A DNA stretch of 64,000 nt from Carya illinoinensis (Eukaryota; Streptophyta; Magnoliopsida; Fagales; Juglandaceae), in NCBI RefSeq assembly GCF_018687715.1, contig NC_056761.1:16754001-16818000 (forward strand), read 5' to 3'. Shown in pieces: positions 22,744 through 35,425 of the stretch. The first letter of the stretch is position 1, and every line of letters starts with the position of its first letter. Under the pieces are notes generated by a model, which saw only the letters and a list, made by a program, of their open reading frames with translations, made no database searches and was not told where the DNA came from. The position numbers were made by a program, and so were the translations under genes.

Positions 22744-23955
22744 CTAAGGCAATGCAACTATTTGACTTGATTGTCCTTGGTCATTTCTCCATGAAAAATT
22801 AGGGTGGTTCCACCATGTTGGAGTGTAGGTGTTTGACATTGGTGGGTTATGAGGTCGACTCATCCAATTTACACCTTGAGGCTGTTCTACATCACCATTC
22901 TGATATATTGCCAAAGCGGGGCACTCCAAAGTTTTATGACTAGTATCAGCACAAAGAGCACACACTTCCTGAACATTATTCACTGCTTTCTCCTTCAACA
23001 ATTCCATGACTTCCAACGTTCTACTAATATCAGCCAACCGTGCCTAAACATCAATATCATCTTTTAATTCATGCCGCCCTCTGCCACCTATTGCTCTCAA
23101 TGGTTGAGTTGCACTTGATTTTCTATTGGCCCTTGCATTCCACTGTTGAGCATTCTCGGCCAAATAATTAAGTAAACCAAGAGTATTTTCAGGCTTCTTA
23201 TCGAAAAATTCCCCAGTGGACATGGTATGAACAAATTGCTTCAACTTAGGGGTCAAAGTAGTGTAGAAGTAATTCTCCAATCGCCATGACTCGAACCCAT
23301 GGTGAGGACACATGTTGACCTGCTCTTTGAATCTTTCCCAGCTTGAATGGAAGGTCTCATCTGCTCTCTGCATGAATTAACTAATGTGTTCCTGCAAAGA
23401 TTGAGTTCTCTGTAAGGGAAAATACTTGTGTAAGAACTCCTTTTCCATGTCGGACCAACTAGCAATGGAGTTGGGTCTAAGAGAATTAAACCACACCTTA
23501 GCCTTGTCTTTTAATGAAAAAGGAAAAAAACGCAATCTAATCATCTCATCATTAACGGCCCAATGCATGAATGTAGTGCAAACAAGTTCAAAATCATTTA
23601 AATGCTAATATGGATTTTCAGATTCCATCCCAAGAAATTGGGGTATCACAGACATCATGCCATGTTTGATATTAAAACTTTGTGCATGCTATAGCAAGAT
23701 AATGCAAGATGGTTGTGTGGTTCATGTGGGCTGTAGATAATCCTTGAGGGTCCTAGGAGCTTGTTCATCCATGTTATCAAAGAAAGGATTTTCTAAATCA
23801 GTCTCGGAATTAGAATCAAAACTAGAATCCAACTCAATACTTGGCACACTACTACTTGAACTATGACTCACGCAATACAATCTTCTTGTGTCGTCCTTAG
23901 CCCACGACATCAAACATAAGTGCCAAACAAGATAAAATAGAATAAAGAAAAACAT
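22744..23955 (-). pseudogene. gag: gag of the Athila-like element
   Basis: The frame starts near 23955. The N-terminal part has acidic and serine-rich residues (SSSSSVPSIELDSSFDSNSE) and DEQAPRTLKDYL. The gag core reads MIRLRFFPFSLKDKAKVWFN, then MEKEFLHKYFP and SSWERFKEQVNMCPHHGFES (23568-23250), the typical Athila/Tat nucleocapsid. A CX2CX4HX4C knuckle, CALCADTSHKTLEC, lies at about 22965-22924. Stops near 23609, 23376 and 23044 break it. It would form the particle shell and bind RNA. Confidence 0.85.
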
Positions 23956-24016
23956 AAGAGTTAAATAAAAGAATCTAAAGAAAAGATACTAGAAGAATTT
24001 GAATTAAACTAGCCGT

Positions 24017-24034
24017 TCCTTGGCAACGGCGCCA
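24017..24034 (-). other. Primer binding site of the Athila-like element (tRNA-Asp type)
   Basis: On the - strand, TGGCGCCGTTGCCAAGGA lies just after the 5' LTR end. It differs in two bases from TGGCGCCGTTGCCGGGGA, the complement of the plant tRNA-Asp 3' end used by Athila and related elements. This is strong evidence for both strand and lineage. Confidence 0.9.
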
Positions 24035-24040
24035 AAAACA

Positions 24041-25989
24041 TGACTTGCCTTAAAAAGTGTTTTAAGAATTACTCCCAAGTATAAGAGTTGTCAAGTAGTA
24101 ATAGGGAAGTCCCTAAGTCATTTCCTCAAGGAATGATTAGTTTAATATTCAAATTCATTCACTATTGAAAATAAAAGAAAATTATTGACTAAGACTACCT
24201 ACAATGATATTCACAATGAGAATTGATTCTTTTTGGACATTGTTAAAAATGCTTTGTTTCCTTTTGTATAAGATGGTGAGTGAATGCTTAAGGATATGCA
24301 AGAAAAATAAGGAGAAAAATGTGTTGAACGGAATAGGAAATATTTAGCTAGCGTCTAAGAATTTTTGCTCTAATGCACCTTGATGCTACTCAATCACTTC
24401 CATACATTAAGTGGATCTGTGAATGTGCATTGATTAAATTATGATTATCCTTGCTTAAGAAGCTAAACCACATTCATCAATATCATCTAATCCATTGTTT
24501 CCAAGCCATAAAAGAAAGTTCACGAATCTTACGTTCTAAGGGACATTTTATCAATCACCACATGTGCAAATCAGAAAATCACTATTTTCCATTCCATAGA
24601 GTTCAATGTAACCCAGAACAAATTACACTACTTAGAATCATTAGACACAATTGAATATAATCCAACGCGCAAGTAACACCAAGCAACCAACATAAATCAA
24701 GCAAAACTATAACCCAAAATAATCCAACTTAAATCAACAAATTCAACAAAGCATGAAAATAAATTCAAACACTAGTGACTATCGAAAATACAAGAATGGA
24801 CTTAAGGAAAACTGAATGAGAAAAGCTTAAATATAAATGCAATGAAAATGAAACACAGCATGGCTGGAGAATTTATGAAGAGAAAACTTTTGTGATCGAA
24901 GGTGAGGAATGGTGAAGCTTGGGAGTTGGCTGAGAATAGTCTACAACTCTCTAGCAAGAACCCATCCTCTCCTCCCCTTGCGTCTGTCTGGGGCGTTCTC
25001 TTTGTCTTTTTCTTTTCTTTTGTTCTAGCACCAATTTTTCTTCCTGTTCTCCCTTTCTGAAGTGCTCAGCGTCCTCACCACCAAAGGGGAAAACTGTCCA
25101 ACTTCTTTCCTTTTCTTTTTTTTTTTCAAAATAATACATGTTGCATCTTGTCTCTCTCCAAAATCAGAAGAAGAAATATGCTCTTTTCCTTTCCTTTTTT
25201 CAAAACCCAAAGAGACCAAATGGGCTTCTGTTTCATTTTTCTTCTCAGACTTCAAAACGCAGCTCTGCTGCGTCCAAAAAGGGGTTGCGTCCAATACGAT
25301 TTCAAACGTTGAATACATGCGGGGTCCACAAAAACAAGAATTGGAGAGTGCAATCTGCAGGTTGCAGAGTCAACAGTGCATGCGGCAGGGTCCACAAAAA
25401 CAAGAAGGCAGCAGCTTTGCTTGTGGTCTAAAGAGTCAAAAGAACATGCTTTGCTTTTCATGTGTCCTACATGCGTCCAAAAAGTGGTCCCATTTGATTT
25501 TGTCCCATGTGCTTTTCTTCTTGTCCACATGTGTCCCATTGAAAATTCAAGGCCAAATCACAACACTTTGTCTTCTTTAACTGAGAGAGAGTATATAATT
25601 GATCACAAAATTAGCTAGCTAGCGCATGCATGAGTAACCAGGTGCTCCGTGCCCATGCTGTCTAAACATCTACATAGAGGTCAAAGTTAGAAGTAGGAGT
25701 CATTATTTAAAAGTAGTAAAAACAAGAAAAAGAAATAACATAGATAGAAAATCAAAAATAAATTAAAAAGCAAAAATAACATATTAAAGATATATTGTGC
25801 ACGTGAAGAATTATTGTCTAATTAAATCATAGGTTATAAAACTAAGCATAAACCATGATATTAATCAATTTAAATTACAACTCGAATTTATGCCTACTAA
25901 CTATTTTTCCATCTAAAACCAATAATAATATTAATCAAGTAGTTAAAATATATTAGCTATAGATATAAAATATAAAATAATTCAGCTCA
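24041..25989 (-). repeat. 5' LTR of the Athila-like element
   Basis: On the - strand it runs from TGAGCTGAATT (25989) to GGCAAGTCA (24041), about 1.95 kb. The part 24203-25097 is repeated in the 3' LTR at 10343-11255 and the last 64 bases at 380-443. It holds T-rich tracts (25013-25022, 25106-25126). The right boundary could be 25989 or 25993. Confidence 0.82.
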
Positions 25990-25995
25990 ATCAAC

Positions 25996-27747
25996 TACTT
26001 ATGTGGCGTAAAGTTCGAGATCTATACAAACCACAAGAGTTTGAAGTACTTTTTTACTCAGAGGGAATTAAATATGAGACAGAGGAGATGACTTGAACTG
26101 ATTAAGGATTATGATTGTAACATTAACTACCATCCAAGTAAAGCTAACGACGTTGTAGACGCACTAAGTAGGAAGTTAATGGGACCAGCAGTGGCAACTC
26201 TCACCACTCAACACCAGTTAATAATGGACATAGAAAGAAGAGGTATTGAGATTGTGACTAATGATCAACAAGCATTTATGGCTAATTTAATGGTTCAACT
26301 AGCTTTGATAAACAGAATTAAGACTGCCCAGAAAGAGGATTTAGTGTCAGTGAGACTAGTGGAAGAAGTGGGGAAAGCAAATAAATCCGAGTTTGGTGTT
26401 TCAAAAGATGGAATTTTGAGGTTTGAAAGTAGATTGTGTGTGGTAAACAATGATGAAATAAAAAGGACGATTCTCGAGAAGGCACATAGCTCTCTATACA
26501 CAGTTCACCCGGGGAGTACCAAAATGTATTGAGACATGAGACAATCATTTTGGTGGAATAGAATGAAAAGGGAAATCTCCAAGTTTTTAGAACAGTGTCT
26601 AACTTGCCAATGGGTGAAAGTGGAACATCAAAGACCCGCAGGGTTATTGCAATCACTACTGGTTCCAAAATGGAAGTGGGAACATATTTCTATGGATTTT
26701 ATTACATGCTTTCCACAGGCACTAACGGGGCAGAATGCAATATGGGTTATAGTAGATCGCTTGACCAAGACTGCTCACTTTGTACCTATTAAAATTTCTT
26801 ATAAACTAGAGAAACTAGCTGAGTTGTATGTACAAGAAATCTTGAGATTGCATGGTGTACCGGTGTCCATTGTATCAGATAGGGACCCTAGGTTCACTTC
26901 AAAATTTTGGCGAAGCCTACAATAAGCCATGGGCACTAGATTAAATTTCAATACTACTTTTCACCCATAGACTAATGGGCAGTTAGAAAGAACCATTCAA
27001 ATCTTGGAAGATATGTTGAGAGCGTGTGTGCTGGATTTTAGAGGAATATGGTTGTGACACTTTCCTTTGGTCGAATTTGCTTATAACAACAACTACCAAC
27101 CTAGTATTGGGATGGCACCGTATTAAGCACTTTATGGTAGGAGATGTAGATCACCCTTGTATTGGGACAAAGTGGGTGAAAGACAAATTTTGGGTCCAGA
27201 AATTATACAGCAAACGACAGAAAAGATAGAGACCAGAATGATAGAATGAGAGCAGCTCAGAGTTGATAGAAGAGCTATGCTGATAACCATCGTGGCCAAT
27301 TAGAGTTTGAGGTCGGGGACAAGGTATTCTAGAGAACTGTACCAATGAAATGGGTCGTGAGGTTTGGAAAGAAGGGCAAGTTAAGTCCTAGATATGTCGG
27401 GCCCTTTGAGATTCTTGATCGGATTGGCCCAGTGGCTTATAGGGTAGCCCTGCTGCCAATTCTCTCAAGGGTACACGACGTATTTCATGTATCGATGTTG
27501 AGAAAGTATATGCCCGACCCCACCCATGTGATTGACTACAAGCCAATTCAAATTCAGGAAAATCTGACTTATGCGAAGGAGCCAGTGCGGATTTTAGAGA
27601 GGAAAGAACAAGTGTTATAGGCCAGGACCATTCCATTGGTTAAAGTGGTATGGAACAATCATGCTATCAACAAAGCCTCTTGGGAGCTAGAGGAAGAGAT
27701 GCGAGTCGAATACCCCCAGTTGTTTGAGAGGGATCAAGATAGCTTAT
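25996..27747 (+). pseudogene. pol: RNase H end, integrase and chromodomain of element H
   Basis: The + frames continue the RNase H cut at 379 (VKFEIYTNHKSLKYFFTQ), followed by SKANDVVDALSRK. Integrase has the HHCC zinc region (EKAHSSLYTVHPGSTKMY, then [12 protein letters not shown], about 26485-26615). The catalytic core follows: [32 protein letters not shown] (about 26870-26915) and NGQLERTIQILEDMLR (26975-27020). The C-terminal part has [20 protein letters not shown] and [15 protein letters not shown] chromodomain-like end, SWELEEEMRVEYPQLF, lies at 27677-27724, typical of Tekay/Del. Several stops (for example 26530, 26922, 26969) and frameshifts near 27050-27330 make it inactive. Confidence 0.88.
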
Positions 27748-27791
27748 GACAAATTCTGGGGACCGAATTTTTCATTCTCTGAATTTTTCAT

Positions 27792-27803
27792 AAGGGGGGA
27801 GGA
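27792..27803 (+). other. Polypurine tract of element H
   Basis: AAGGGGGGAGGA lies about 45 bases after the chromodomain stop and immediately before the LTR start TGTAATGC. It is the standard plus-strand primer position in Ty3/gypsy elements. Confidence 0.88.
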
Positions 27804-28539
27804 TGTAATGCTTGGGCCTAAGGCCCAGCCCACGAATGGCCTAACTTTAGAGCTTCAAACAGCAACGTTCACTTTAGAGCTTTAAAACCTCCATTGGGAC
27901 ACCACCTTTAGGTATTTTCTTGGTTCAAAGTTTTCGGCAATCTTGTAAACCTTTGGTGATTTCTTGTTTGTTTTCCCAAAACTTCTCAATTTATCTCATC
28001 TCATATAATTATTACAACTTTTTCAAATTTCCATACAAAATAAAATAAACAATTCAATTTTTTCAAATCTCAAAATAAAAATAATATTAAAAAATATATT
28101 CTAATAATATTTTATTCAATCTTCAAATTTAATCTCAACTTATTTCATCTCGTTTGCAAAAACAAAAGTTCCAAATATTTTGGCAATCAAGTTGCCTACT
28201 TATATGCCCAAATCTCTACTATTATAACCTCTCATTCCCCCACAATATTCCATCCCTCTCCTCCATGCCAATAGCGCTTTGCTCTTCATCTCTCAGGAGT
28301 AAATAGTCGTATCCCATTGCCTTGCACCAACCATCGTTGAATCAAATTGAGAAGAAGAAGCCCCAGCCTTTACCAATGCATGTACAATGTGCACCTGGCT
28401 CTTGGTGCACAACCACAACCCACTATAGTGCGCCAACTTGTTCAGCATCCGAACACTACCACATCAAAACAGCCTCGTTAATTATGCATATCACTTCAAA
28501 AATTTTCCCAAAAACTGTAGCAAACACTCCTCAACACTG
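27804..28539 (+). repeat. Start of the 3' LTR of element H
   Basis: It begins TGTAATGCTTGGGCC right after the polypurine tract. It is interrupted by a MITE (about 27961-28166), then by a TIR element from 28540. The LTR probably resumes at 34274, where the DNA has a similar proline- and CCA-rich look, but with the 5' LTR outside the window its end cannot be fixed. Confidence 0.65.
27961..28166. mobile_element. MITE, same family as 2621-2886
   Basis: It shares TTTGTTTTC ends, ATCTCATCTCAT, ATTATTACAACTTTTTCAAATTT and ATTTTATTCAA blocks with the MITE at 2621 (in reverse). The ends are diverged and no duplication was found, so the boundaries are approximate. Confidence 0.6.
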
Positions 28540-28993
28540 CTAGGGCTGTAAGAGGATCCGATCGGATTGAAAAAATAGACCAGACTGGATTAATAGTCTT
28601 ATTGGTCGGTTTGGTGTGGTTTTTCTAGACCAAACCAGACTGAGACCGAATGAATGTATATATATTTTTAAATATTTTTTTATGTATATAATATATTATT
28701 TTATATAGTAGTTGTATAAGTTAATTATGTAATATTCATACAAGGGATCACTATTAACCATACATATAATAAAATTATTTAATATTCATTAATTATATAT
28801 AAAATGTTAAAGAGATCACTTAATTTCATTAACCATATACATAAAATAAAAATAAATGGTCATGGACCGAATTGAATAGAATGGACCGACTGGATCGATA
28901 GCTAACGGTCTAGTTCGGCAAAAATGATGCACTGAAATTTTCGGTCCGTGACTCTCCCTAGACTTAACCGGACTAGACCAACGACACCCCTAG
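28540..28993. mobile_element. Short TIR element, CTAGGGGTGT type
   Basis: About 454 bases starting CTAGGGCTGTAAGAGG and ending CGACACCCCTAG, the inverse of CTAGGGGTGTCG. The inside alternates GACCGGACTGG-like runs with AT-rich DNA and has no coding capacity. The right end carries the CCTAG that was duplicated by the next solo LTR. The superfamily is not assigned. Confidence 0.6.
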
Positions 28994-31900
28994 TGTAACA
29001 ACCTGCTCATTTGTTCTTTTATAGTTACGAGCCTCGTTCTGTTTGTCGAGCCTTGATGGCATGTTTCAAAAGATATCTAGTGATTTTTAAAGCAAGCCCA
29101 TTATTTTAAAACTTACGAATATTTTAAATGTCCTGTAAATATTTATATGTGATATTTTCAGTATTATTGAACTAAGCTTGTTTTTAAATAACATAATTAA
29201 AATATTTTTGAAGAGCTCCAAAAATATTATAATTATTTAATTTAAATAATTTCAATCATTTAAAAATATTGTGAGATTTAAATTTATGTTGAAAACCCTA
29301 AATTAATTTAAATGGTTTTATTCTTTTCAAGTAATTAACAAGACTTCATCATTTTAATTAATGATGAAGGAATATTATTTTATGAACTTTAGTTTATAAA
29401 ATAATATTATATTTTAATTCCTCTCAGTGTTTAAATTAAATAAATGCTTACGCATTTTCAAATCAATATTTAAACTCACTGTTAGATTGTTTTGAAGACC
29501 TCAAGACGAAGGGTCTTGATTAAATACCCAAGTCCCTAACTTCTTCCTTTCGCCTTTTCCTTTTCCCTCTCTCTCATCTCCCTTTCTCCAGCTTGACAGT
29601 ATGCCTTCCCCTCACCCATGGCCTTCTCTCCTCCAGCCCAACGTCACCACACGCCATCTAGTCTCACCGCCGATCACCAGCCACTCCCCTCCCTCCGGCA
29701 AACACCTCCTCCCACCGATGAGCCCTATGTAACTCTCCCTCTCTCTTCTCCTCCCTCCAACCGAAATGGGTTTCACCCATATCTACCCACCATAGCTCCA
29801 TCGTGCGTGGCCAACTGGGCCACTGAACATCTCCACCGGCACCACCACCTCACGGGCTCCACCTCCATGGTCTTCATTTCCCCCAACTGTCTCCCACTCC
29901 GTTGGATCCCTCTCACACATGAAACCCATGGAAACTCATATGGGTTCTCCCCATTTGCCGTCATACGCAGCAACCCAAGCAGCTAGCCACCACCCACGAC
30001 CTCCCCTAACCACCCCCTTCCTCCTCCCCTTGACCCAACCACCTTAGCTCCTCCCTAGACCGCACGCACACGACCTCCATGCACAGTTCACCATACCCAA
30101 ACCACTGTATGCAGCCACTACGGCCCCCAACGCCACCATGCTCCTCCACAGCACCTCCTAAGCCCTCCATGGCCAGCCATAGCCCCAGCCATGAAACCCA
30201 CCAATTTTCTAGTTTAGCCATACATGGCTTAAACTCCTTCGCGGACCACCGTGTGCCACCTCAGCACCACCATGAGGCCACCACTCTAGGACTACAACCA
30301 GACCCTCCTCCACTCAAATCCACATTTGTAGCTACCTTCAATAGCCCAAACAACCATTGTACTCGGTTTAATCGCCACGTACGACTCCTTCGACGCCTTG
30401 GATCTTGACGAGCAGCGAGCAACTCACGGGTTATCTCATCGATGGTATAACCCTTTATCCCTCATTATTTATATTAAATGTTAGTTGATAGGTTGTGGAC
30501 TATGCTGTTAGTATTGTGGAGTTCGCTATGCATTGAAGTGTTAGACGCAGTTGTGGGGTGTGCTGTGCAGTGTTGTAGACTATGCTGTGAAGTATGGGTG
30601 TGAGGTGTGTGCCGTAGTTGTGATGCGGCGTAGTGTATGAAAGGAGTGTACATGGAGTGTACTCCGTGTAGTGCGGTGATGCACCATGAAGCATGCTCGT
30701 AGTGACTTGTGGCATAGTGTGGATGGAAGAGAGTTCACATGGAGTATACTCTCTATGGTGTCATGATGCACCGGACGACATGTCACGAAAGTTTGGATGG
30801 CGTAGTTGAGAAGCATAGAGCGTATGGTGTAATGTCGGGAACTATGGAACGGTGTCCCGAAGTAGTTGTGATGTGACTCTATCATAGTGACAGGTGTCAC
30901 GATGTAGTTTGGGAGTAGTCTTGAGTTACGTAACGCGATAGAGATGTTGTGAATGAAACCCTGTCGTGTCAAGTGTTAGGATGAACTTGTAAAAGGCCAG
31001 GAAATAGGAAGGTCCTACTGACTAGGTTTGAGTAGAAGTTGGTATCGGAGCATGGAGCTTGTTTATACAAGCGGGCGTTCAATGGACTATAAGTTGATCT
31101 TAGGTGGTAAAGGGTAAGGTACATGTGCATCTAGTGAGACACGTGTACCTAACGGATTTACCATATATAATGGGTAATATGTCCTAAACATGATTACACG
31201 ATGTTTAAGCCTTAGAATTGGCTTAAAGTCAAGTGGCATGTATGGATGGGAATGAGGATTGAGTATGGGCTTGGATGCATGAAGGTAATAATGTGTATGT
31301 TGTCGAGGATTGAGATGCGTGACTTAGTTGGTCTAAGTCATGTATTGAAATGTGGTTAATAGGAGAGTAAGATAAAGGTCTTAGTGTCTTAACTCTAAGG
31401 TGAATCACGGAGGTTCACTTTAAAGGATAAGACCTCAAAGTAGAATGTTGGATTTGGAAAAGGTGATCCAAATGCGTCTCAGAAACAGGAAACGTGATGA
31501 GGAAGACATAGAAGATGGAGGTAGTGACGGTAAATGGATCCCGAAGGTTTAAGCATAATAAATGGCACGTAAGAACACAGGGATGGATGGAGAGTATTCC
31601 AAGTGAAGTGTAGTTCTATTTCTAGTATAGTTGTTTATGTACTAGATAGAGAATGACGTTAAGGTTGTGTATACATGTAGGTTGACATCTAACACGCATA
31701 TGAATGGACTGCATGAAATGAGTATGGCATGGAGTCCAGTTAAGTATTGTGTTCATACTCTTCTAGAGTTTTATAAATAAATGAAAATGAAAATGAAATG
31801 TTTTTCCTTTACAATGCTTTACAAAATGAAACAGAACACGTTTTACGAAGGAACGCTAATTATAAGTTTTCAAGCATAAGTATGTAACTGCCCTCCTTAG

Positions 31901-34268
31901 CAACCCCTTTTTACGCACCCCAACTATGTAAGTGTATACATGTGAATGGATATTATACTTAGTAAGTAATAGATGTATTTTCATGAAATGAAATGCGAGA
32001 GTTAAGCCTTATGCTTTAAATGATGCAAAGAAAAAGTTTTAAATGTCCTTATGAACTGATGCTTTAAAAGATGCATGAACTGATATTTTAAATGATGCCA
32101 TGAAAGATGATGTTTAAGCCCATGCTTTTAAAATAACTTTTACAAATGAACGAACTGAAGGACTAAAAAAACTGAAAAGAATTGGAAGGACTTGTTGCCC
32201 AGATACAAAAGGGGGGTGAATTGAGTTGTATTTAAAAAAAATAACAATTATAAATTAAATATACAATATAAAATATAAATAAAATAGGAAACAACAATAA
32301 ATATAAAGAGTAAGGGTAAGAGAGAAGCAAACTCAGTATGTTAACGAAGTTCGGCCCCACTGCCTACGTCCTCACCTCAAGCTATCCCTTGAGAATCTCC
32401 AAATTCACTATTCAATCTCTTTCAGGTGGAGATAGAAACCTATTACACCTTTGAACAACACTGCTACAAAAGATCCGTGTAGAACACCCTATACACTTGC
32501 AATCACTTTACATGTGGTGATTCAACTATTCCCTGTGTAGAACACTTTCTACACTCACAAAGGTTATACACACCCTTTTACTGATACAAGAACTGATAGT
32601 GGGTAAGTTATCAGAAAACACTCCTCAATGAGTAAAATAAGAACAGTACAGCGCAAACTATATCTCTCTTAAAATGAATAAGGATTAATGCTCAATGTTT
32701 AGAGAAGAGAGAATGAAAGTTTTGAATGAATATTGTATGCTCTTGGTGTTGTAAATGTGAAACTCTCAAATAATTTATTTATAAGCATATGAGATTTCAT
32801 ATTCAAATTTAAAAAAATTCACATGTCAAAAACCACATCATTCACTTTTTCAAAAAATTCAAATAAAAGGTTCTTCTTTTTCAATTGTCAAAGATAACAT
32901 CATTCATTTTTCAAAAACTTCAAAGCTAATCTTTTACTTTAGGCATATGATAAAAGGAGCACACTTTACTTTTCAAATATTTCAAACCTAATTTTTTTAC
33001 CTTTTGCATATGACAAAAGGAACACATTTTGCTTTTCAAATTTTTCAAACCTAATCTTTTTACTTTTTGCATATGACAAAAGCAGCACACTTTACTTTTC
33101 AAATATTTCAAACAAAAACATCTACCTTTTGCATAAGTCAAAAAGAGCATCAATCACTTTTGAAAATATTCAAATAAAATATGAACATATGAAATATGAC
33201 AATCAATCATCTTTCAAAATTTTCAAATTTAATTTTCAAAATATTCATGCACATGTTGAAAATGTATTTTAATGTTTTATGATAAAATATTAATTTTGAG
33301 CCTTAATCATAATTTCAAATTTTTAAGAGATTTACAACATTACTCTATGACTTTAATGTGAACTTATCCCCTTCTTGCTCATGCTTGGTTCCTTGATGTG
33401 CTTGACTCCATTGTATAGACAACTTAAACTTGACACTCCTTTATTCTTTAAATTCATTTGTTATAATCAAAATCTATGTTTAGATATAAAATTACACGAA
33501 GTTTGAAATCTTGGATTCAACAGGACTGAAATGAATGAAATGAATGAAGCTTTCATGTATAAAAATACGTAACGGCCTTATGAGTAAATGGATAAAGGTA
33601 CCAAAGGACTGGATTGGGCGGAATGGATTCCTAGCCGGTGGCCACGGGCAGAATTAAGGTCCAAAAGACTGTTAATCCTCACACACGGAGCGTAACAGTT
33701 TGCAACGGCCAATGAAAGTGATAAGAAAGAATGTATGTATGTTAAGAAAGAATGTATGTATGCTAAGACTCTTTAAGAAATGAAGGCAACGAGACGTTAG
33801 GAACTGTTTTACGAAAGAAAACATTTTTTTAAAGAAAAACCCCACCTAACGACGTTTTAAAATGAAATGAATGTCTATGTACAATATGTATGAAGTGATG
33901 AATGCATGACTGAAAACCTATGTTTTTATATTTTAACTATATGAAATAATACTTATGAGTCATCGACTCATTTTAGGTTTTATGTATGCCCTCCCAAGGA
34001 CAGGACGAGTTTGACGCGTCAGGATAAACACTGCCCAAGGGGAAGAGCACGAAAGCCTAGGCACAATGTTTTGTACGAGAAACTTTAATTATAAAATTTA
34101 ATATTTTCTACTATAATCTTTTAAATTAAGAAACACTGTTTATTTAGAAACATTGAGTCTTTTATATCCTGGCATGGAATGAAAATAAATTTGAAAATGA
34201 ACGATAATTCCCGTCTATTTTCTAAAAATCATTTTTCTAAAAGATCCACCACAAGGACGGGCGTTACA
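28994..34268 (+). mobile_element. Large solo LTR with perfect CCTAG duplication
   Basis: It starts TGTAACAACCTGCTC, ends CACAAGGACGGGCGTTACA, and is flanked by CCTAG at 28989-28993 and 34269-34273. Without the insertion at 32193-33522 it is about 3.94 kb. It has no gag or pol. A CT- and CCA-rich tract at 29530-30420 gives proline-rich open frames that I do not count as genes. A sequence like a tRNA-Met PBS, TTGGTATCGGAGC, occurs inside at about 31039, so the locus may be a fusion of LTR ends with a little internal DNA rather than a pure solo LTR. Confidence 0.75.
32193..33522 (+). mobile_element. TG...CA insertion (1330 bp) with perfect GGACT duplication
   Basis: It begins TGTTGCCCAGATACAAAAGG and ends TTGGATTCAACA, with GGACT at 32188-32192 and 33523-33527. 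The GGGGGGTGAATTGAG near the start and GAAGTTCGGCCCCACTGCCT near 32347 resemble solo LTRs of plant copia elements as I know them. It contains a tandem array of about 60-bp units (32905-33150, ACTTTGCATATGACAAAAG). No coding region. Confidence 0.75.
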
Positions 34269-34273
34269 CCTAG

Positions 34274-35389
34274 GCACCGCAAGGCATCGTGAAAACTCAC
34301 CACCAACAAAAAACCCAACGCAACCACAACCCTATACCTCCACAAACCACCGTAAACAAACCAGAGCATAAAGAAATCACCATGCAAGGCAGTGTAGTCG
34401 CCTTTCAGCCCATGCACGACAACCCAACTAGCACTTATCACTCTCTGTTTGGCGATACCAAGAACAGAGTATGCCGCCATCACTCAACCACAAAGAGAGT
34501 AAGCTAGCTCTGCCTTGCACCACCTTAAACCATCGTGACTCATTCCCTTCCCACGACAAGCCAAAGTACCATTAAATCATGACAGCCATTGTGAGCCATC
34601 TAACGCTAAAAGAACCCATGCCCGTGTGCCCAAAGGTAACCACCCTTATATTGTCAGAAACCACCTAGAAAACCGTCAAATTCATAGCACACAACTTTCC
34701 CTCGACGAGTACCTGTCGCAAACCATCATCTCCTTTTCCCATCGCTTTTCTTGCCTAACAGCACAAAAACCATTTTCTTCTCAGTCTAACAAATGTGACA
34801 GAAATATAAAAATCATTACTGAATTATAAAAAAACTCCTATTTTAAAAATTAGGGAATCCACGGATATAATAAAATTGCACATAAATCAAGTCTTCCAAA
34901 AAGTAGGCCTAGCTTGATTTTCCGAACTTGCTAACCAATATATAGTACCTAAATTATACCATCTAAATTAATATGTATATGAAACTTTTTATGTATTTTA
35001 CATGTAAGATAATTTAAGTCAAAATTTCATAATTTCCCATTCTTAATAAGAGAATATTAAAAAGGTTAGAATGACTAAAAATAGCTCTAGATTAGAAGCA
35101 TCCCTGAAGGTGATAATCGGTTACATTGTCAACTAGCTCTACCATAAGCCTACCTGAGAATCTGTCCGCGGACTAAAATCGATTTTGGGAAATTCCAAAT
35201 TGCACAATTTTAACCATGTCAAATTATTTTGTAACTTCACTTCTAAAGAAGTAGCACTCTCAATTTTTTATTAATTAAATTAAATACATAAATTATTACA
35301 AACTGGATCAAGTAATAAACATTACCCAAAAAAATAACATAACGAAAGTTTCCAGAAACGAATCTCAGCAAAAATAAAACCATATGCAT

Positions 35390-35425
<36 letters not shown>

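Larger units (their letters stand above)
380..25989 (-). mobile_element. Athila/Tat-like Ty3/gypsy element split by two nested insertions
   Basis: This is a complete but degenerate LTR retrotransposon on the - strand. In its own direction it has: 5' LTR (25989-24041), a PBS complementary to a plant tRNA-Asp 3' end (24034-24017), gag (23955-22744), protease and start of RT (21997-20454), rest of RT, RNase H and integrase (14074-11738), a G-rich tract near 11411-11427, and a 3' LTR (11255-10337 plus the stub 443-380). It sits in the RNase H coding region of element H. The target duplication is imperfect: ATAAC at 375-379 and ATCAAC at 25990-25995. Removing B and B' leaves about 9.3 kb, a normal size for Athila/Tat. 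The PBS and protein order are what is known for that lineage. No env-like reading frame is visible after integrase. Confidence 0.85.

Noticed and set aside
29618..30408. Proline-rich ORFs starting MAFSPPAQRHH and MHSSPYPNH
   Set aside because: They lie in the CCA/CT-rich part of a solo LTR; no domain, no splice structure and no neighbouring gene support.
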